The notes: generated from the sequence alone by a model not told the origin. A stretch of 64,000 nucleotides of DNA from CBDDBH01 sp965225625 (GCA_965225625.1 CBDDBH010000031.1:62001-126000); one strand, 5' to 3'; positions 16,896 through 25,743 are shown, counted from the stretch's first letter. Translations and numbers: made by a program.

Positions 16896-19133
16896 CTACT
16901 TGGTTGTAAAGGTGTGGACACCGTCCCAATCGGGAGCCGGCGGTGTTTTACGATACTGTGCGACACGCTCAGCATACATCTTGTACAGATACGGTGAGGT
17001 CGACGATTTCTGCAAATTAAGGAACTGCAACTCCGCCAGGTCCCACTGCTGGGTTCTATAGTACTTAAGCGCCTGGCGATATAGCTTAAGTTCGTCGCGC
17101 ACCGCCTTATCGACGTCGCCCGCATCGCCCAGTGGCTCAAAGATTGCGACGGGTTCATCTTTGCCTTTGACCCGCACGCGATCCAATTCGCGGTAGGCAA
17201 ACTCCGGTACCGCCGCACGCGTCGTTTCGCTGACGATGATAGAAACACCGTAGCCCTTGGTTAGCCCCTCCAAGCGGGAACCCAAATTCACCGCGTCACC
17301 GAGCACGGTATAGGCCATGCGGAATTCCGACCCCATGTTACCGACACTCATGTTCCCTGTGTTAACACCAACGCCGATACGGATCTCCGGCCAGCCACGC
17401 TTTTTGAACTCGCGGTTAATACCACGCAGGCTCGCGACCATCGCCATCCCCGCGGCCAAAGCGTGGCGAGCGTGATCGGTATCGGCGATCGGAGCACCCC
17501 AGAACGCCATGATGGCGTCACCCATATATTTGTCGATGGTGCCGCGATGATCGTGTATGACGTACGTCATGGGCGTAAGAAACTGATTCATGAGATCGGC
17601 AAGCTGTTTAGGATCAAGGCCCTCCGACAGTGTTGTAAAGCCGCGCACGTCTGAAAATAATACCGTTAGCTGGCGATTTTCCGCTTCCAGGGAATAATGC
17701 GTTGGATCCCTCGACATCTCGTCGACCAACTCGGGAGGCACATAGGTACCGAACAACCCTGTAAGTTGGCGCTTGCCGCGGGTCTCGACGAAATAGCCAT
17801 ATGACATGTTCAACAGGAACATCAGCCCGATCATCGTTACTCCGGACGCGATAGGCAGTACCAGATTAGCGGACTGCCAGATTACAAGGTTTAGGCCGAT
17901 GGCCGCGACGAATAATCCTAGTGTCACGGCGATTGCAGCCAACGGACTCAGCAGCGGCAATACGACCGCCATGACCAAACCTTGTAAAAGTAAAATGACG
18001 AACTCAGCGCCGAGCACGTATGGAGGATTCTCTTTTATGCGGGAATCCAGGATCCCGGAGATCATGTTGGCGTGCACTTCGACCCCCGCATATTGTTCAT
18101 TCACCGGGGTTGAGCGCAAATCGAGCAATCCGGCGGCGGTTGTTCCGAGTAGTGCGATTCTGTTCTTGAGTTGTTTCCGGTCCGCAGTACCGTTGATTAC
18201 GTCAACGGCCGAGATGTAGGGAAAGCTGAATTGGCGTCCGCGGTAAGGCACCAGCGCCCTGACACCGTCGTCGACCGGAATTAACTTAGGCCCAACCTGC
18301 AGCCACTCGAGCCCTGAATAGTTGCGGCGTGCGCCGACTGTGACCGGTTCATATTTGGGCTGAATTTTATCGATGCCCAAGGCGGTGCGGGCTACGGCCA
18401 ACGAAAACGCTTCGTAGTACGCGCCGTCATATTCATAAAGCATGGGAATGCGACGAATAATTCCGTCGGGATCGAGGTACGGCGTAAGGTGCCCGGCACT
18501 GGTCGCCTTGGCTTGCAGCCTGTCCAGATTGCCGACGTAGCCTGTCCCCCGTTCGAATAATATCGGGCGACCACGAAACGCGTCGCTCTCAAGCGTCGGC
18601 GCCGGTAAAGAGCCGGCTTTGGTTTCTTCCGAATTAAAAGCAAACCCGAGAACCACTCGATATTTACCAAGCGCGTCGGCGAATAGACCATCGTTATCAA
18701 GTTCGGGTTCCAGCGCAGCCAGTGCCGACAGATAATCGGAATTGTCGGCCAGCGTCGTCAACGCCAGCTCGCGAAGCACGTCGAGTCCCGAATTGCGGTC
18801 AGGTTCCGGGAAAAACACGTCGATACCAAGAACCGCCACTTCATACTTTTCAAACAGCTGCCGCAACAGCACGGCAACCCGATCGCGTGGCCACGGCCAT
18901 TGTCCTTCGGCAGCCAGACTCTTTTCGTCAAGGTCGATAATGACGATGCGATCGTCCTTGGTCTTGGGCATGCTCACAACCAGGCGCCAGTCGTAGGCAA
19001 TATTCTCCAGCGTGTCGATGAATTCGATGTGAAATACTTCGGTGACATCGGCAAGAAACAGGACCAGAACAGCAAGTCCCAGCGCGATGCGTATAGCCTG
19101 CTGCTTTATTCTTTCACGTAGAGATTCAAACAT
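16896..19133 (-). CDS. CHASE2 domain class III adenylate/guanylate cyclase
   Basis: This is a membrane-bound nucleotide cyclase of 745 residues. Order: a transmembrane helix at about 13-33, a CHASE2 sensor domain at about 45-345 (DDRIVIIDLDEKSL, QWPWPRDR, IALLGTTAAG), three transmembrane helices at about 355-450, and a class III catalytic domain at about 480-660. The metal-binding FSDVRGFT and the DKYMGDAIMAFWG segment are both present, followed by VNTGNMSVGNMG, so catalysis is plausible. The Lys in DKYMGD favours ATP over GTP. A C-terminal tail includes a YYRTQQWDLAELQF repeat-like helix. It starts 18 bases after the lipoprotein gene of the MCE operon, as its apparent last gene. Cyclic AMP output is inferred. 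Confidence 0.9.
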   Translation of the reverse strand: MFESLRERIKQQAIRIALGLAVLVLFLADVTEVFHIEFIDTLENIAYDWRLVVSMPKTKDDRIVIIDLDEKSLAAEGQWPWPRDRVAVLLRQLFEKYEVAVLGIDVFFPEPDRNSGLDVLRELALTTLADNSDYLSALAALEPELDNDGLFADALGKYRVVLGFAFNSEETKAGSLPAPTLESDAFRGRPILFERGTGYVGNLDRLQAKATSAGHLTPYLDPDGIIRRIPMLYEYDGAYYEAFSLAVARTALGIDKIQPKYEPVTVGARRNYSGLEWLQVGPKLIPVDDGVRALVPYRGRQFSFPYISAVDVINGTADRKQLKNRIALLGTTAAGLLDLRSTPVNEQYAGVEVHANMISGILDSRIKENPPYVLGAEFVILLLQGLVMAVVLPLLSPLAAIAVTLGLFVAAIGLNLVIWQSANLVLPIASGVTMIGLMFLLNMSYGYFVETRGKRQLTGLFGTYVPPELVDEMSRDPTHYSLEAENRQLTVLFSDVRGFTTLSEGLDPKQLADLMNQFLTPMTYVIHDHRGTIDKYMGDAIMAFWGAPIADTDHARHALAAGMAMVASLRGINREFKKRGWPEIRIGVGVNTGNMSVGNMGSEFRMAYTVLGDAVNLGSRLEGLTKGYGVSIIVSETTRAAVPEFAYRELDRVRVKGKDEPVAIFEPLGDAGDVDKAVRDELKLYRQALKYYRTQQWDLAELQFLNLQKSSTSPYLYKMYAERVAQYRKTPPAPDWDGVHTFTTK

Positions 19134-19151
19134 CGGCTGTGTGCATTGACG

Positions 19152-19748
19152 TTACTCAGCGACCAACTCGCCGGCTTGCTCGAGAAACTGCGTAAACACC
19201 TGGTTAGCTGCGCGTTCGAATGCACCGATAGAGTCCCGAACGGAATCGCCCGGCGCCAAAACGTCGGCACTATAAGACTGTACTAACAGCGGTTGCGGCT
19301 GTCCGATTCGGTCCAAGCGCAATTCAAGCGCGACTCGCGCGGTTACCTCTGCCTCATTGAGTTGCCGCTGCCAGCGGAACAGGCGCCCGGATATCGCCAG
19401 CTCCGGGTCAACTTCCGGGTCGGTGACGACCATTCGCGCCGCAGCTGACGCCCGCAAAAATGCGACTAATTGGTGCTGAAGTAATCTCGGCGGCGCATCC
19501 TGCCAAAAGTGATAGTGATGTTGCTGGAGTTCCAGACCCTGGCTGTCTTCGCTGAAAAGTATCGCCCGCTCCATGTGCAAACCATCGGCTTCGAACGAAC
19601 GAACCAGGATAATTCCATCTATCTGGAAAGGACTGGCGCCAACCTCCGGTTCCGGCAGGCCATAGAAATGATCATTTGGGATCGGTGGCGCCGGGCTGCA
19701 AGCCACCATCAGCAGGGCACAAATTGTCGCCGAAATCAGGTGTTTCAC
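19152..19748 (-). CDS. ABC-type transport auxiliary lipoprotein (MCE-associated)
   Basis: This is a 198-residue lipoprotein of the family found with MCE/Pqi-type lipid transporters (PqiC-like). The signal sequence ends in a lipobox with the lipidated Cys at residue 17 (MVAC). The mature part has the family's FQIDGIILVRSFEADGLHMERAILF strand-rich region and an amphipathic C-terminus. It is presumed to sit in the outer membrane and form part of the route between the MCE protein and the outer membrane. Its ATG overlaps the end of the MCE gene by four bases, so it belongs to the same operon. Identity rests on context as much as on motif, because the family is divergent. Confidence 0.75.
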   Translation of the reverse strand: MKHLISATICALLMVACSPAPPIPNDHFYGLPEPEVGASPFQIDGIILVRSFEADGLHMERAILFSEDSQGLELQQHHYHFWQDAPPRLLQHQLVAFLRASAAARMVVTDPEVDPELAISGRLFRWQRQLNEAEVTARVALELRLDRIGQPQPLLVQSYSADVLAPGDSVRDSIGAFERAANQVFTQFLEQAGELVAE

Positions 19749-20689
19749 TCGCCTACCCCCGCTTCGGCTGGCGGCGAACCGCGTAGCAGCACACCCGGAT
19801 TCTCGCGTAAATGCCGGGTGAACTCGTGCATATTCTGCGAACTGCCTTCCACGTGATACATGACCGCCTCGATGTGGTCGTCTATCTCATCGAGTACGGA
19901 CTGCAGATCTTTCACCGCGTCGGATATTCCTTCCTGATTATCATCGACAAGTGTTTCCAGGTTGGCAAGAACCAGGTTCAGTTTCTGTCGAGTACCCTCG
20001 ATACGCGTAATTAAGCCGTCGACATTTGCCGAGGCCTGTCGAATGTTGCGCAGAAACTGTGTGATCTCCTCCTGGTTTTCGTCGCCCAGAACCTGTTGCA
20101 GGCGAGCCGCGCTGTCATCGAGTTTGAGCAAAAATGCGTCGAGTCGCGTTTGCATATGCTGCACAAACGGCCGCAGGGTCGACGCAGATAGATCGGTGTA
20201 TTCCGTAGATAATTCCGTAATACGGTCATTGAGATTCTTCATCAGCGGCTTTAGATCGTCGGCAACGTCCCCAATCGCAGCAAATATATTCAGCTGGGCC
20301 TGCCCTCCCAGTGACGCACCCGGCGCCAGCATGGTCTTGCTGTCGCCCTCGCTTATATCGATTTCAACAGCAGAGAGAAGTCCGGACGCGACGATTTTCG
20401 CGATGCTGTTATTCGGTATTTCCCATCCTTTTTCGACGCTGAATTCGACCTTGTAGCGGCGCCCGGTAGCGCTGCGCTCCGGCACGATGTCCTCGACCTG
20501 ACCTACTCTATAGCCTTCGTATAACACCTGAGTGCCATACTTAATTCCGGAAACGTTTTCATAGTACACCAGGTAAGTATCCGTCGGCCCCGTTCGGCCG
20601 GTAATCTTATACAGAACTCCGAGCAGCAGCGTGCCCATGAGAATCACGAAAACCCCGACCACTAGATAGTTAACGTTTTCCCTTCTCAT
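19745..20689 (-). CDS. MlaD-like MCE domain lipid-transport protein
   Basis: This is an inner-membrane-anchored substrate-binding protein of an MCE lipid transporter. It is 314 residues long, with one N-terminal transmembrane helix (about 8-28) and a single MCE domain (about 38-115, VYYENVSGIKYGTQVLYEGYRVGQVEDI). A long helical, probably coiled-coil region spans about 150-290. The extended helix is longer than in E. coli MlaD (about 180 residues) and resembles MCE proteins that build a periplasm-spanning tube or needle. It is preceded by the ATPase and permease genes and followed by a lipoprotein gene, forming a complete transporter separate from the Mla system at the left edge of the window. 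Confidence 0.87.
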   Translation of the reverse strand: MRRENVNYLVVGVFVILMGTLLLGVLYKITGRTGPTDTYLVYYENVSGIKYGTQVLYEGYRVGQVEDIVPERSATGRRYKVEFSVEKGWEIPNNSIAKIVASGLLSAVEIDISEGDSKTMLAPGASLGGQAQLNIFAAIGDVADDLKPLMKNLNDRITELSTEYTDLSASTLRPFVQHMQTRLDAFLLKLDDSAARLQQVLGDENQEEITQFLRNIRQASANVDGLITRIEGTRQKLNLVLANLETLVDDNQEGISDAVKDLQSVLDEIDDHIEAVMYHVEGSSQNMHEFTRHLRENPGVLLRGSPPAEAGVGE

Positions 20690-20701
20690 GACGCGCGCTC
20701 G

Positions 20702-21532
20702 TCAAGCCATCGGCTGGTTTACGGGTCCAGCCTCGCCGGTTAATCGCTGCAGGTAGGCATCTGCGTCGATTTCTTCGTGGCTAGGCCGCCGATTTAGCAG
20801 GTCTTGCACACGTTTGTTGTCGGATTTTTTAACTTCGTCCACGGTGCCGGTCATAATCAGTCGACCATTATCGAGAACGGTAATACGGTCGGCAATCTTG
20901 AATGCGCTGTCCAGTTCGTGTGTCACTACGACGATAGTCATTTTCATGGCGTCGCGCAGTTGCAATATCAATTCGTCGATTTCCGCCGACACTACAGGAT
21001 CCAGGCCTGCCGAGGGTTCATCGAAAAACAGCAGCTTGGGATCCATGACTATTGCCCGCGCCAGCGCTGCCCGCTTAATCATGCCGCCGGAAAGCTGTGC
21101 TGGCATGAAATTCTCAAAGCCACCGAGATTGACCACTTCGAGCTTCATGCGGGCCATGATTTCCATCGTTTTTTCGTCTAGTTTAGTGTGCTCTCGCAAA
21201 GGCAGCTGAACATTCTGACCAACGGTCAGCGAACTAAACAGTGCTCCCCCTTGAAACGCGACACCCATATTCTTGCGCATTTCATGCATTTCTGCCGCGC
21301 TTGATTGGGTTATGTCCCGACCCAGGAGTCGAATAGCGCCACTCGTGGGTGCATGCAAACCTAACAAATGTCGCAGTAAGGTACTTTTACCGGAACCGCT
21401 GCCGCCCATAATGATGAGAATTTCGCCCTGCCCCACTTGGGCGTTCACGCCGTCGAGGATCTTACGGGTACCAAAGTGCGTAACGAGATTCTCAATCTCG
21501 ATTGCCGGCGTGTTTGTTGCCACGTTCATCAA
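20702..21532 (-). CDS. MlaF-like ABC transporter ATPase
   Basis: This is the cytoplasmic ATPase that powers the MCE lipid transporter. The 276-residue protein has Walker A GGSGSGKST (residues 43-51), a Q-loop at FQGGALF, ABC signature LSGGM (147-151), Walker B LLFFDEP (167-173), and the H-loop in VVVTHELD. A C-terminal extension after about 245 could contact the partner subunit, as in MlaF. Its ATG overlaps the permease stop by four bases. The LSGGM signature, in place of LSGGQ, is usual for MlaF-type ATPases. Confidence 0.93.
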   Translation of the reverse strand: MMNVATNTPAIEIENLVTHFGTRKILDGVNAQVGQGEILIIMGGSGSGKSTLLRHLLGLHAPTSGAIRLLGRDITQSSAAEMHEMRKNMGVAFQGGALFSSLTVGQNVQLPLREHTKLDEKTMEIMARMKLEVVNLGGFENFMPAQLSGGMIKRAALARAIVMDPKLLFFDEPSAGLDPVVSAEIDELILQLRDAMKMTIVVVTHELDSAFKIADRITVLDNGRLIMTGTVDEVKKSDNKRVQDLLNRRPSHEEIDADAYLQRLTGEAGPVNQPMA

Positions 21533-22341
21533 CGATTCAGGAAGTAGGTGAAAATCATATCGGCGAGAACGATATAGGAGATGGAAATTACAACCGCTCG
21601 CGTAGTCGCGTGTCCCACACCCTCCGCGCCTCCCGTCACCGCAAATCCGTTACTGACACCCACGAGGGTAATGATGAAGGCGAATACAGCGCTCTTGGTC
21701 AAGCCCTGCATGACATCGCTGACATCCAGTATTTCCAACGTTTGGTCGGCGTACGCCTGGTAGCTGAGGCCCAATTCCAAATTGCAAAATACAGCACCGC
21801 CGAACAGACCGGCAAAATCGGCGAAAATTGTCAACGCCGGCACCATCACCAGCATGGCAAGCAGTACCGGGGCGACCAGGAAACGTACTGGGTTGATTCC
21901 CATTACCCGCAGTGCATCGATTTCCTGGGACACCTCCATGGTGCCAATCCGTGCCGCCAGCGACGACCCTGAGCGACCCGCAACCAGGATCCCGGTAATC
22001 AGCGGTCCGAACTCGCGTGACACCGCCAGTGCGATGCCAAGCACTACCTGCGATTCAGCACCAAAAGTTTTGAGCGTGTGGATACCCTGTATTGCCAGCA
22101 TAATGCCGATGGCGAACGACAACACGAAGACAATCGGGATGGCGGCTACCCCGATTACCATCATTTGCTCAAAGATTGTGGACAAACGAACGGGCTGGCG
22201 TACGAACTTTCCAGCAACTAACCAATAAAGCCCTTCAATTACCAGCGCAAGAAAATATCCGAACTCCTCTACCGTCTTAACCGTCGACCGGCCAATGCTT
22301 TCTATTGAGGAGAGAACAACGTTAGTGCGGGTTTCAGGCAT
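21529..22341 (-). CDS. MlaE-like ABC transporter permease
   Basis: This is the membrane permease of the MCE transporter, 270 residues with about five hydrophobic segments. Family signatures include REFGPLITGILVAGRSGSSLAARIGTM and the EIDALRVMGINPVRFLVAPVLLA segment characteristic of MlaE/YrbE proteins. The N-terminal amphipathic helix is present. Its start overlaps the end of the upstream STAS gene by eight bases, a tight translational coupling. The coupled STAS protein is positioned as MlaB is positioned next to its transporter in E. coli. Confidence 0.93.
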   Translation of the reverse strand: MPETRTNVVLSSIESIGRSTVKTVEEFGYFLALVIEGLYWLVAGKFVRQPVRLSTIFEQMMVIGVAAIPIVFVLSFAIGIMLAIQGIHTLKTFGAESQVVLGIALAVSREFGPLITGILVAGRSGSSLAARIGTMEVSQEIDALRVMGINPVRFLVAPVLLAMLVMVPALTIFADFAGLFGGAVFCNLELGLSYQAYADQTLEILDVSDVMQGLTKSAVFAFIITLVGVSNGFAVTGGAEGVGHATTRAVVISISYIVLADMIFTYFLNR

Positions 22342-22666
22342 CCTCCCCTAAACGTTCCTCTACGGTAGCGTTAATGGGAAAAACTTTATCGAGTCGCGCG
22401 AGTTGCAGGACGCTCATCGCTGCCTCGCTTACGCCCACTAATCCAAATTTCAGACTTTTTTTCTTAGCCGTCTGATAGCCTTCGACTAAACTCGCAATTC
22501 CCGAGCTATCGATATATGTAACCGCGGATAAATCCACCAATACATGGCGGTCGGAGTTTAGGCAGTTCAGAATCGACGCGCGAGCATCAGGCGAGCACGA
22601 CAGATCCACGTCCCCAGTAAGTTCCACCACCGAATAATCACCTTCGTCACGCGTTACGTACGCCAT
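22334..22666 (-). CDS. STAS domain protein (anti-anti-sigma factor or MlaB-like)
   Basis: This is a single STAS domain of 110 residues. It carries the phosphorylation-site signature YIDSSGI, where Ser55 aligns with the serine phosphorylated in SpoIIAA/RsbV. This makes it a candidate phospho-switch protein rather than a passive MlaB, in which the site is usually a threonine in a DTAGL-like motif. Context points both ways. Upstream are an RsbW-like ATPase/kinase and a SpoIIE-type phosphatase; downstream, overlapping by eight bases, is the MCE permease. The likely reading is that phosphorylation of this protein by the ATPase and dephosphorylation by the phosphatase control either a sigma factor elsewhere or the transporter directly. 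Confidence 0.85.
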   Translation of the reverse strand: MAYVTRDEGDYSVVELTGDVDLSCSPDARASILNCLNSDRHVLVDLSAVTYIDSSGIASLVEGYQTAKKKSLKFGLVGVSEAAMSVLQLARLDKVFPINATVEERLGEDA

Positions 22667-22715
22667 TTTCTAATCCTTCGTGGTTACCGTAGTTTCGACA
22701 GGATACCGGCTTGGC

Positions 22716-23132
22716 TCACGATATCTTCTTCTTCATGCTCAGGAAATTCCCTTCCTTTTCCTCAAGATGGCCGTAGGTACAATCGTCCATGATTTCCTGA
22801 ATAAAATACGTTCCCAACCCACCCGGGCGTAACTCATCCAAATCGCGTGGTTTGATAGAAGCTGGATCCACAGGCGCAGCAAAATCCTTGAGGTGGAATT
22901 CCAACTCATCGTCATTATTCAGGATTTCCAGGACAATTTCACCCGAACAATCGCCCTTGTAGGCGTGCTGCATGATATTCATACACGCCTCGTTTACGGC
23001 GATAACGAGCTCGGATGTAAGCTTCGATCCGCAGCCACAAGACTCGGCAGTGGCCTTGACACTTTCACGTACCAGCTTGAGGCGTCGCGGATCAGACACA
23101 AAGCGCAAATTAAGCATACATTTTCGATTCAT
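22716..23132 (-). CDS. Anti-sigma-factor-like serine kinase (RsbW/SpoIIAB family HATPase)
   Basis: This 138-residue GHKL ATPase of the RsbW/SpoIIAB class typically binds a sigma factor or phosphorylates a STAS partner. The N-box ELVIAVNEACMNIMQHAY and the G2-like GGLGTYFIQEIMD are present. The G1 region reads KDFAAPVDP, where many members have DxGxG-like residues, so nucleotide binding should be checked. Its ATG overlaps the stop of the SpoIIE phosphatase gene by four bases, and 49 bases separate it from the STAS gene. No sigma-factor gene is adjacent. With the phosphatase and STAS genes it forms a standard three-part partner-switch set. Confidence 0.85.
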   Translation of the reverse strand: MNRKCMLNLRFVSDPRRLKLVRESVKATAESCGCGSKLTSELVIAVNEACMNIMQHAYKGDCSGEIVLEILNNDDELEFHLKDFAAPVDPASIKPRDLDELRPGGLGTYFIQEIMDDCTYGHLEEKEGNFLSMKKKIS

Positions 23133-24409
23133 GCGCGATGTATCTCGATTAATAAAATCGTGATGTCATCATGTTGATGACCATCCGGTTTGCGAATCAC
23201 TGCAACGATATTATTCAAGCGCTCAATCGAAGACAAGGTCGTGCTGTTGCGGATCAGCGATTTTAATCCATGCACGTCCAGAGGTTTATTGTTCGCCGTC
23301 GGCGACTCCGTGACACCATCCGTGAATAGATAAAGACTGCCGGAACCCAGTTCCAACGACGTCACGGGAAAGACCGTATTGGGAAGCACGCCCAGTGGCG
23401 GCGCGTTCGCTGGGAACTCGTGAAACTCGCCGTCCGCCGAATAACTAAGTGGCGGTTGGTGTCCAGCGTTGGCAAGTTCCACATGTCCGGTCAGCGGATC
23501 GATAAACCCTGACACGATCGTGACGAACATTCCGCGGGTAGCAGTATCGCACACTTCATTGTTTACCTGTGCGAGAAGCAGTCCCGGGTCAGTGCTGGTC
23601 TTTGCCAGGCAGCGCAACAAACTACTGGTTTTCGCCATTAACATGGCAGCATTCATGCCCTTTCCAGATACGTCGGCAACGTTGAAGTAGATCGTCCCAT
23701 TATCGAGTTCGAAGAAATCGTAAAAGCCCCCGGACACCTCGCGCGCAGGGATATTCATTCCGGTAACAGGAAAAGTGTCGTTAGCCGACGCAGGCAGTAG
23801 ATTCATCTGTATTTCGCGGGCTAACTCGAGTTCTTTTGTCACCCGCTCTTGTTCGACCAGAGCCGATGCCATACGGCCGTTGTGGATGGCCAGCGCCGCC
23901 GACGACGCAATAGCAGTCATTAGATAACTGTCCTGTGCACTGAACAGTCCGTCGCCCGTCTTTTTATTGATCAACTCCAGTGCTCCGATCGAGCTTCCCC
24001 TGACCCGCAGCGGCGCACACAAGATGGAACGGGTGACAAACCCGGTACCGGCGTCCACAGACGCGGCAAAATTCGGATCTTCACTCACATCTCGTACCAT
24101 CTGTACGGTGCTTTCACGAACCGTCTTGCCGACAATCCCCTGATTGGCATCAAGTCGCAGTCCGGTTATATCGACCGGGCCGGCGCAATCGCGACAAACG
24201 AGTTCAGTGTTGTCGTTTTCCAACAAAAAGATCGAAGCCGCCTCAGCATCCAGATAAACCATAAACCGTTCAATCGCGTTGCGCAGCGTTTCCTCGATGT
24301 TCAGCGACGTCGCGAATCCCTCGGCGACCTCGGCGATCAACCCTGCCTGACTTTCGAGCGCGTCGATCTCCGACACCGGCGAGGGGCTGTCAATATGTGA
24401 GCCGTCCAT
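23129..24409 (-). CDS. GAF domain SpoIIE-type PP2C phosphatase
   Basis: This is a soluble phosphatase of 426 residues. A GAF sensor domain covers about 20-185 (FMVYLDAEAASIFLLEND, ILCAPLRVRGSSIGALELINKK), followed by a short helical linker (LVEQERVTKELELAREIQMNLLP). The SpoIIE/RsbU phosphatase domain covers about 215-425 (YFNVADVSGKGMNAAMLMA, LANAGHQPPL, LYLFTDGVTE). The linker heptads are typical of RsbU-like sensors that dimerise. Acidic metal ligands in VADVSGKG and FTDGV are present. It is the first gene of an operon that continues through the ATPase, STAS, MCE transporter and cyclase genes. Its probable substrate is the phosphorylated STAS protein encoded two genes downstream. Confidence 0.9.
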   Translation of the reverse strand: MDGSHIDSPSPVSEIDALESQAGLIAEVAEGFATSLNIEETLRNAIERFMVYLDAEAASIFLLENDNTELVCRDCAGPVDITGLRLDANQGIVGKTVRESTVQMVRDVSEDPNFAASVDAGTGFVTRSILCAPLRVRGSSIGALELINKKTGDGLFSAQDSYLMTAIASSAALAIHNGRMASALVEQERVTKELELAREIQMNLLPASANDTFPVTGMNIPAREVSGGFYDFFELDNGTIYFNVADVSGKGMNAAMLMAKTSSLLRCLAKTSTDPGLLLAQVNNEVCDTATRGMFVTIVSGFIDPLTGHVELANAGHQPPLSYSADGEFHEFPANAPPLGVLPNTVFPVTSLELGSGSLYLFTDGVTESPTANNKPLDVHGLKSLIRNSTTLSSIERLNNIVAVIRKPDGHQHDDITILLIEIHRA

Positions 24410-24573
24410 TTGCGTTGCTTAGGATCCTGTGCGGCAGGTAGCGGCTTGTCTCGGCGACGGCTGTTGGCGGATGCGCAGGCGCCCGGAGCGATAATTGCGA
24501 CCAATCGATGGCGCAACGCCAAGCAGCGGGCAAGCACTCGCCCAATTAGCACAGCTACGCACTGCAATGGACA

Positions 24574-24996
24574 CTATGGCATGCACTCCAAACACTCGAG
24601 ATAAGCCTGTTCGTTTGGCAGTCTGCCCTCGCTCTGCGCAGACCACAAGACCCTGGACAAACATTCCATCATGCAATGCTCGACCGTATGCGACTCTCCT
24701 GCTGTTTTCAGCAATCGTCTATATATACCGACTACCCCAGCGGGGCGGTCAGTCAAAAGTTGCTCATAGACACTCACATGCATTGACAGGTGCAGAAACG
24801 GATTGGACTCGCCGCGTTCTGGCGAGTATTCGTGCTCCAACGCATCGGGGGATTCGAGCAGAGAGTGGTATTCGGGATGCTGCACAATAATGCCCTCAAC
24901 CGCTTTTTCAAGTGCATCCATGGCGCCGCCCTGTCGGTGCTTAGACCATACTTGCATAAAATAACCACGCGCCTCATTACGATCGCGGACTAACAT
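24574..24996 (-). CDS. DUF1841 family protein
   Basis: This is a 140-residue cytoplasmic protein of the DUF1841 family, whose function is unknown. Family features are RGYFMQVWSKHRQG, EHPEYH-like QHPEYHSLLE, GESNPFLHLSMHVSVYEQLLTDRPAG and the C-terminal MMECLSRVLWSAQ. The frame extends upstream to 25074, but the ATG at 24996 (MLVRDRNEAR) matches the usual family start, so the longer version is rejected. It is 96 bases downstream of nth on the same strand, an arrangement I associate with gammaproteobacteria. Nothing in the sequence suggests a reaction. Confidence 0.82.
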   Translation of the reverse strand: MLVRDRNEARGYFMQVWSKHRQGGAMDALEKAVEGIIVQHPEYHSLLESPDALEHEYSPERGESNPFLHLSMHVSVYEQLLTDRPAGVVGIYRRLLKTAGESHTVEHCMMECLSRVLWSAQSEGRLPNEQAYLECLECMP

Positions 24997-25092
24997 GTGT
25001 GTCCCCAAGAACACCAATGCAAGGATCTGAGCGCAGAGTCCGGACAATTGCGACGCCAACACATTGCCCACCACCTCGATGAATCATGCTGG

Positions 25093-25743
25093 TTAGGGTT
25101 CGGAGGATTTATGCGCATCACGCGCTCGCCATTCGCAAAACGCAAAGATCCCGCAGCTGCCACAGCGTGGTTTACGCGCAATACACGTGTAGCGTCCATG
25201 CAGGATCAACCAATGATGGGCGTCCTTGCGAAATTGCTTAGGTACGACTTTGAGTAAACGTCTCTCCACCTCTATCGGCGTTTTTCCCGATGCCAGCCCG
25301 GTTCGGTTCGACACCCGAAATATATGCGTATCGACTGCGATAGTTTCCTCACCGAAAGCAGTATTAAGCACGACGTTAGCAGTCTTACGGCCAACGCCGG
25401 GCAACGCTTCAAGTTCTTCCCGAGTTCTCGGGACTTCACTGCCGTGTCGCTCAATCAGCGCTCGACATGTTGCGATTATGTTCTTCGCTTTGTTATTGAA
25501 CAGGCCGATAGTTTTTATGTAATGCTTGAGTCGGCGTTCACCCATCGCCACAATTGCCTCAGGCCGGTTAGCAACTGCGAACAACTTTGCAGTGGCTTTA
25601 TTGACACCGACATCCGTGGCTTGTGCCGAAAGAATGACCGCAACCAATAATTCAAACGACGAAGCATATTGCAGTTCTGTCGTTGGCGTCGGGTTAGCCG
25701 CGCACAATAGCTTGAAAATTTGCGTGCGTTTGGCGGAATTCAC
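25093..25743 (-). CDS. nth: Endonuclease III
   Basis: Nth is a bifunctional DNA glycosylase/AP lyase that removes oxidised pyrimidines in base-excision repair. The helix-hairpin-helix LPGVGRKTANVV supplies the catalytic lysine, and VDTHIFRVSNR supplies the catalytic aspartate. The C-terminal 4Fe-4S cluster motif C-x6-C-x2-C-x5-C is complete (CIARKPRCGSCGIFAFC). The frame is open from 25839, but the GTG at 25743 gives the usual 216-residue length and avoids overlap with rnfE. It follows rnfE directly, as in E. coli, and probably shares its transcript. Confidence 0.95.
   Translation of the reverse strand: MNSAKRTQIFKLLCAANPTPTTELQYASSFELLVAVILSAQATDVGVNKATAKLFAVANRPEAIVAMGERRLKHYIKTIGLFNNKAKNIIATCRALIERHGSEVPRTREELEALPGVGRKTANVVLNTAFGEETIAVDTHIFRVSNRTGLASGKTPIEVERRLLKVVPKQFRKDAHHWLILHGRYTCIARKPRCGSCGIFAFCEWRARDAHKSSEP

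Noticed and set aside
22334..22666. Calling the STAS gene mlaB outright
   Set aside because: Its position fits MlaB, but the DSSG phospho-site and the adjacent kinase/phosphatase genes fit an anti-anti-sigma protein, so I left the symbol empty.
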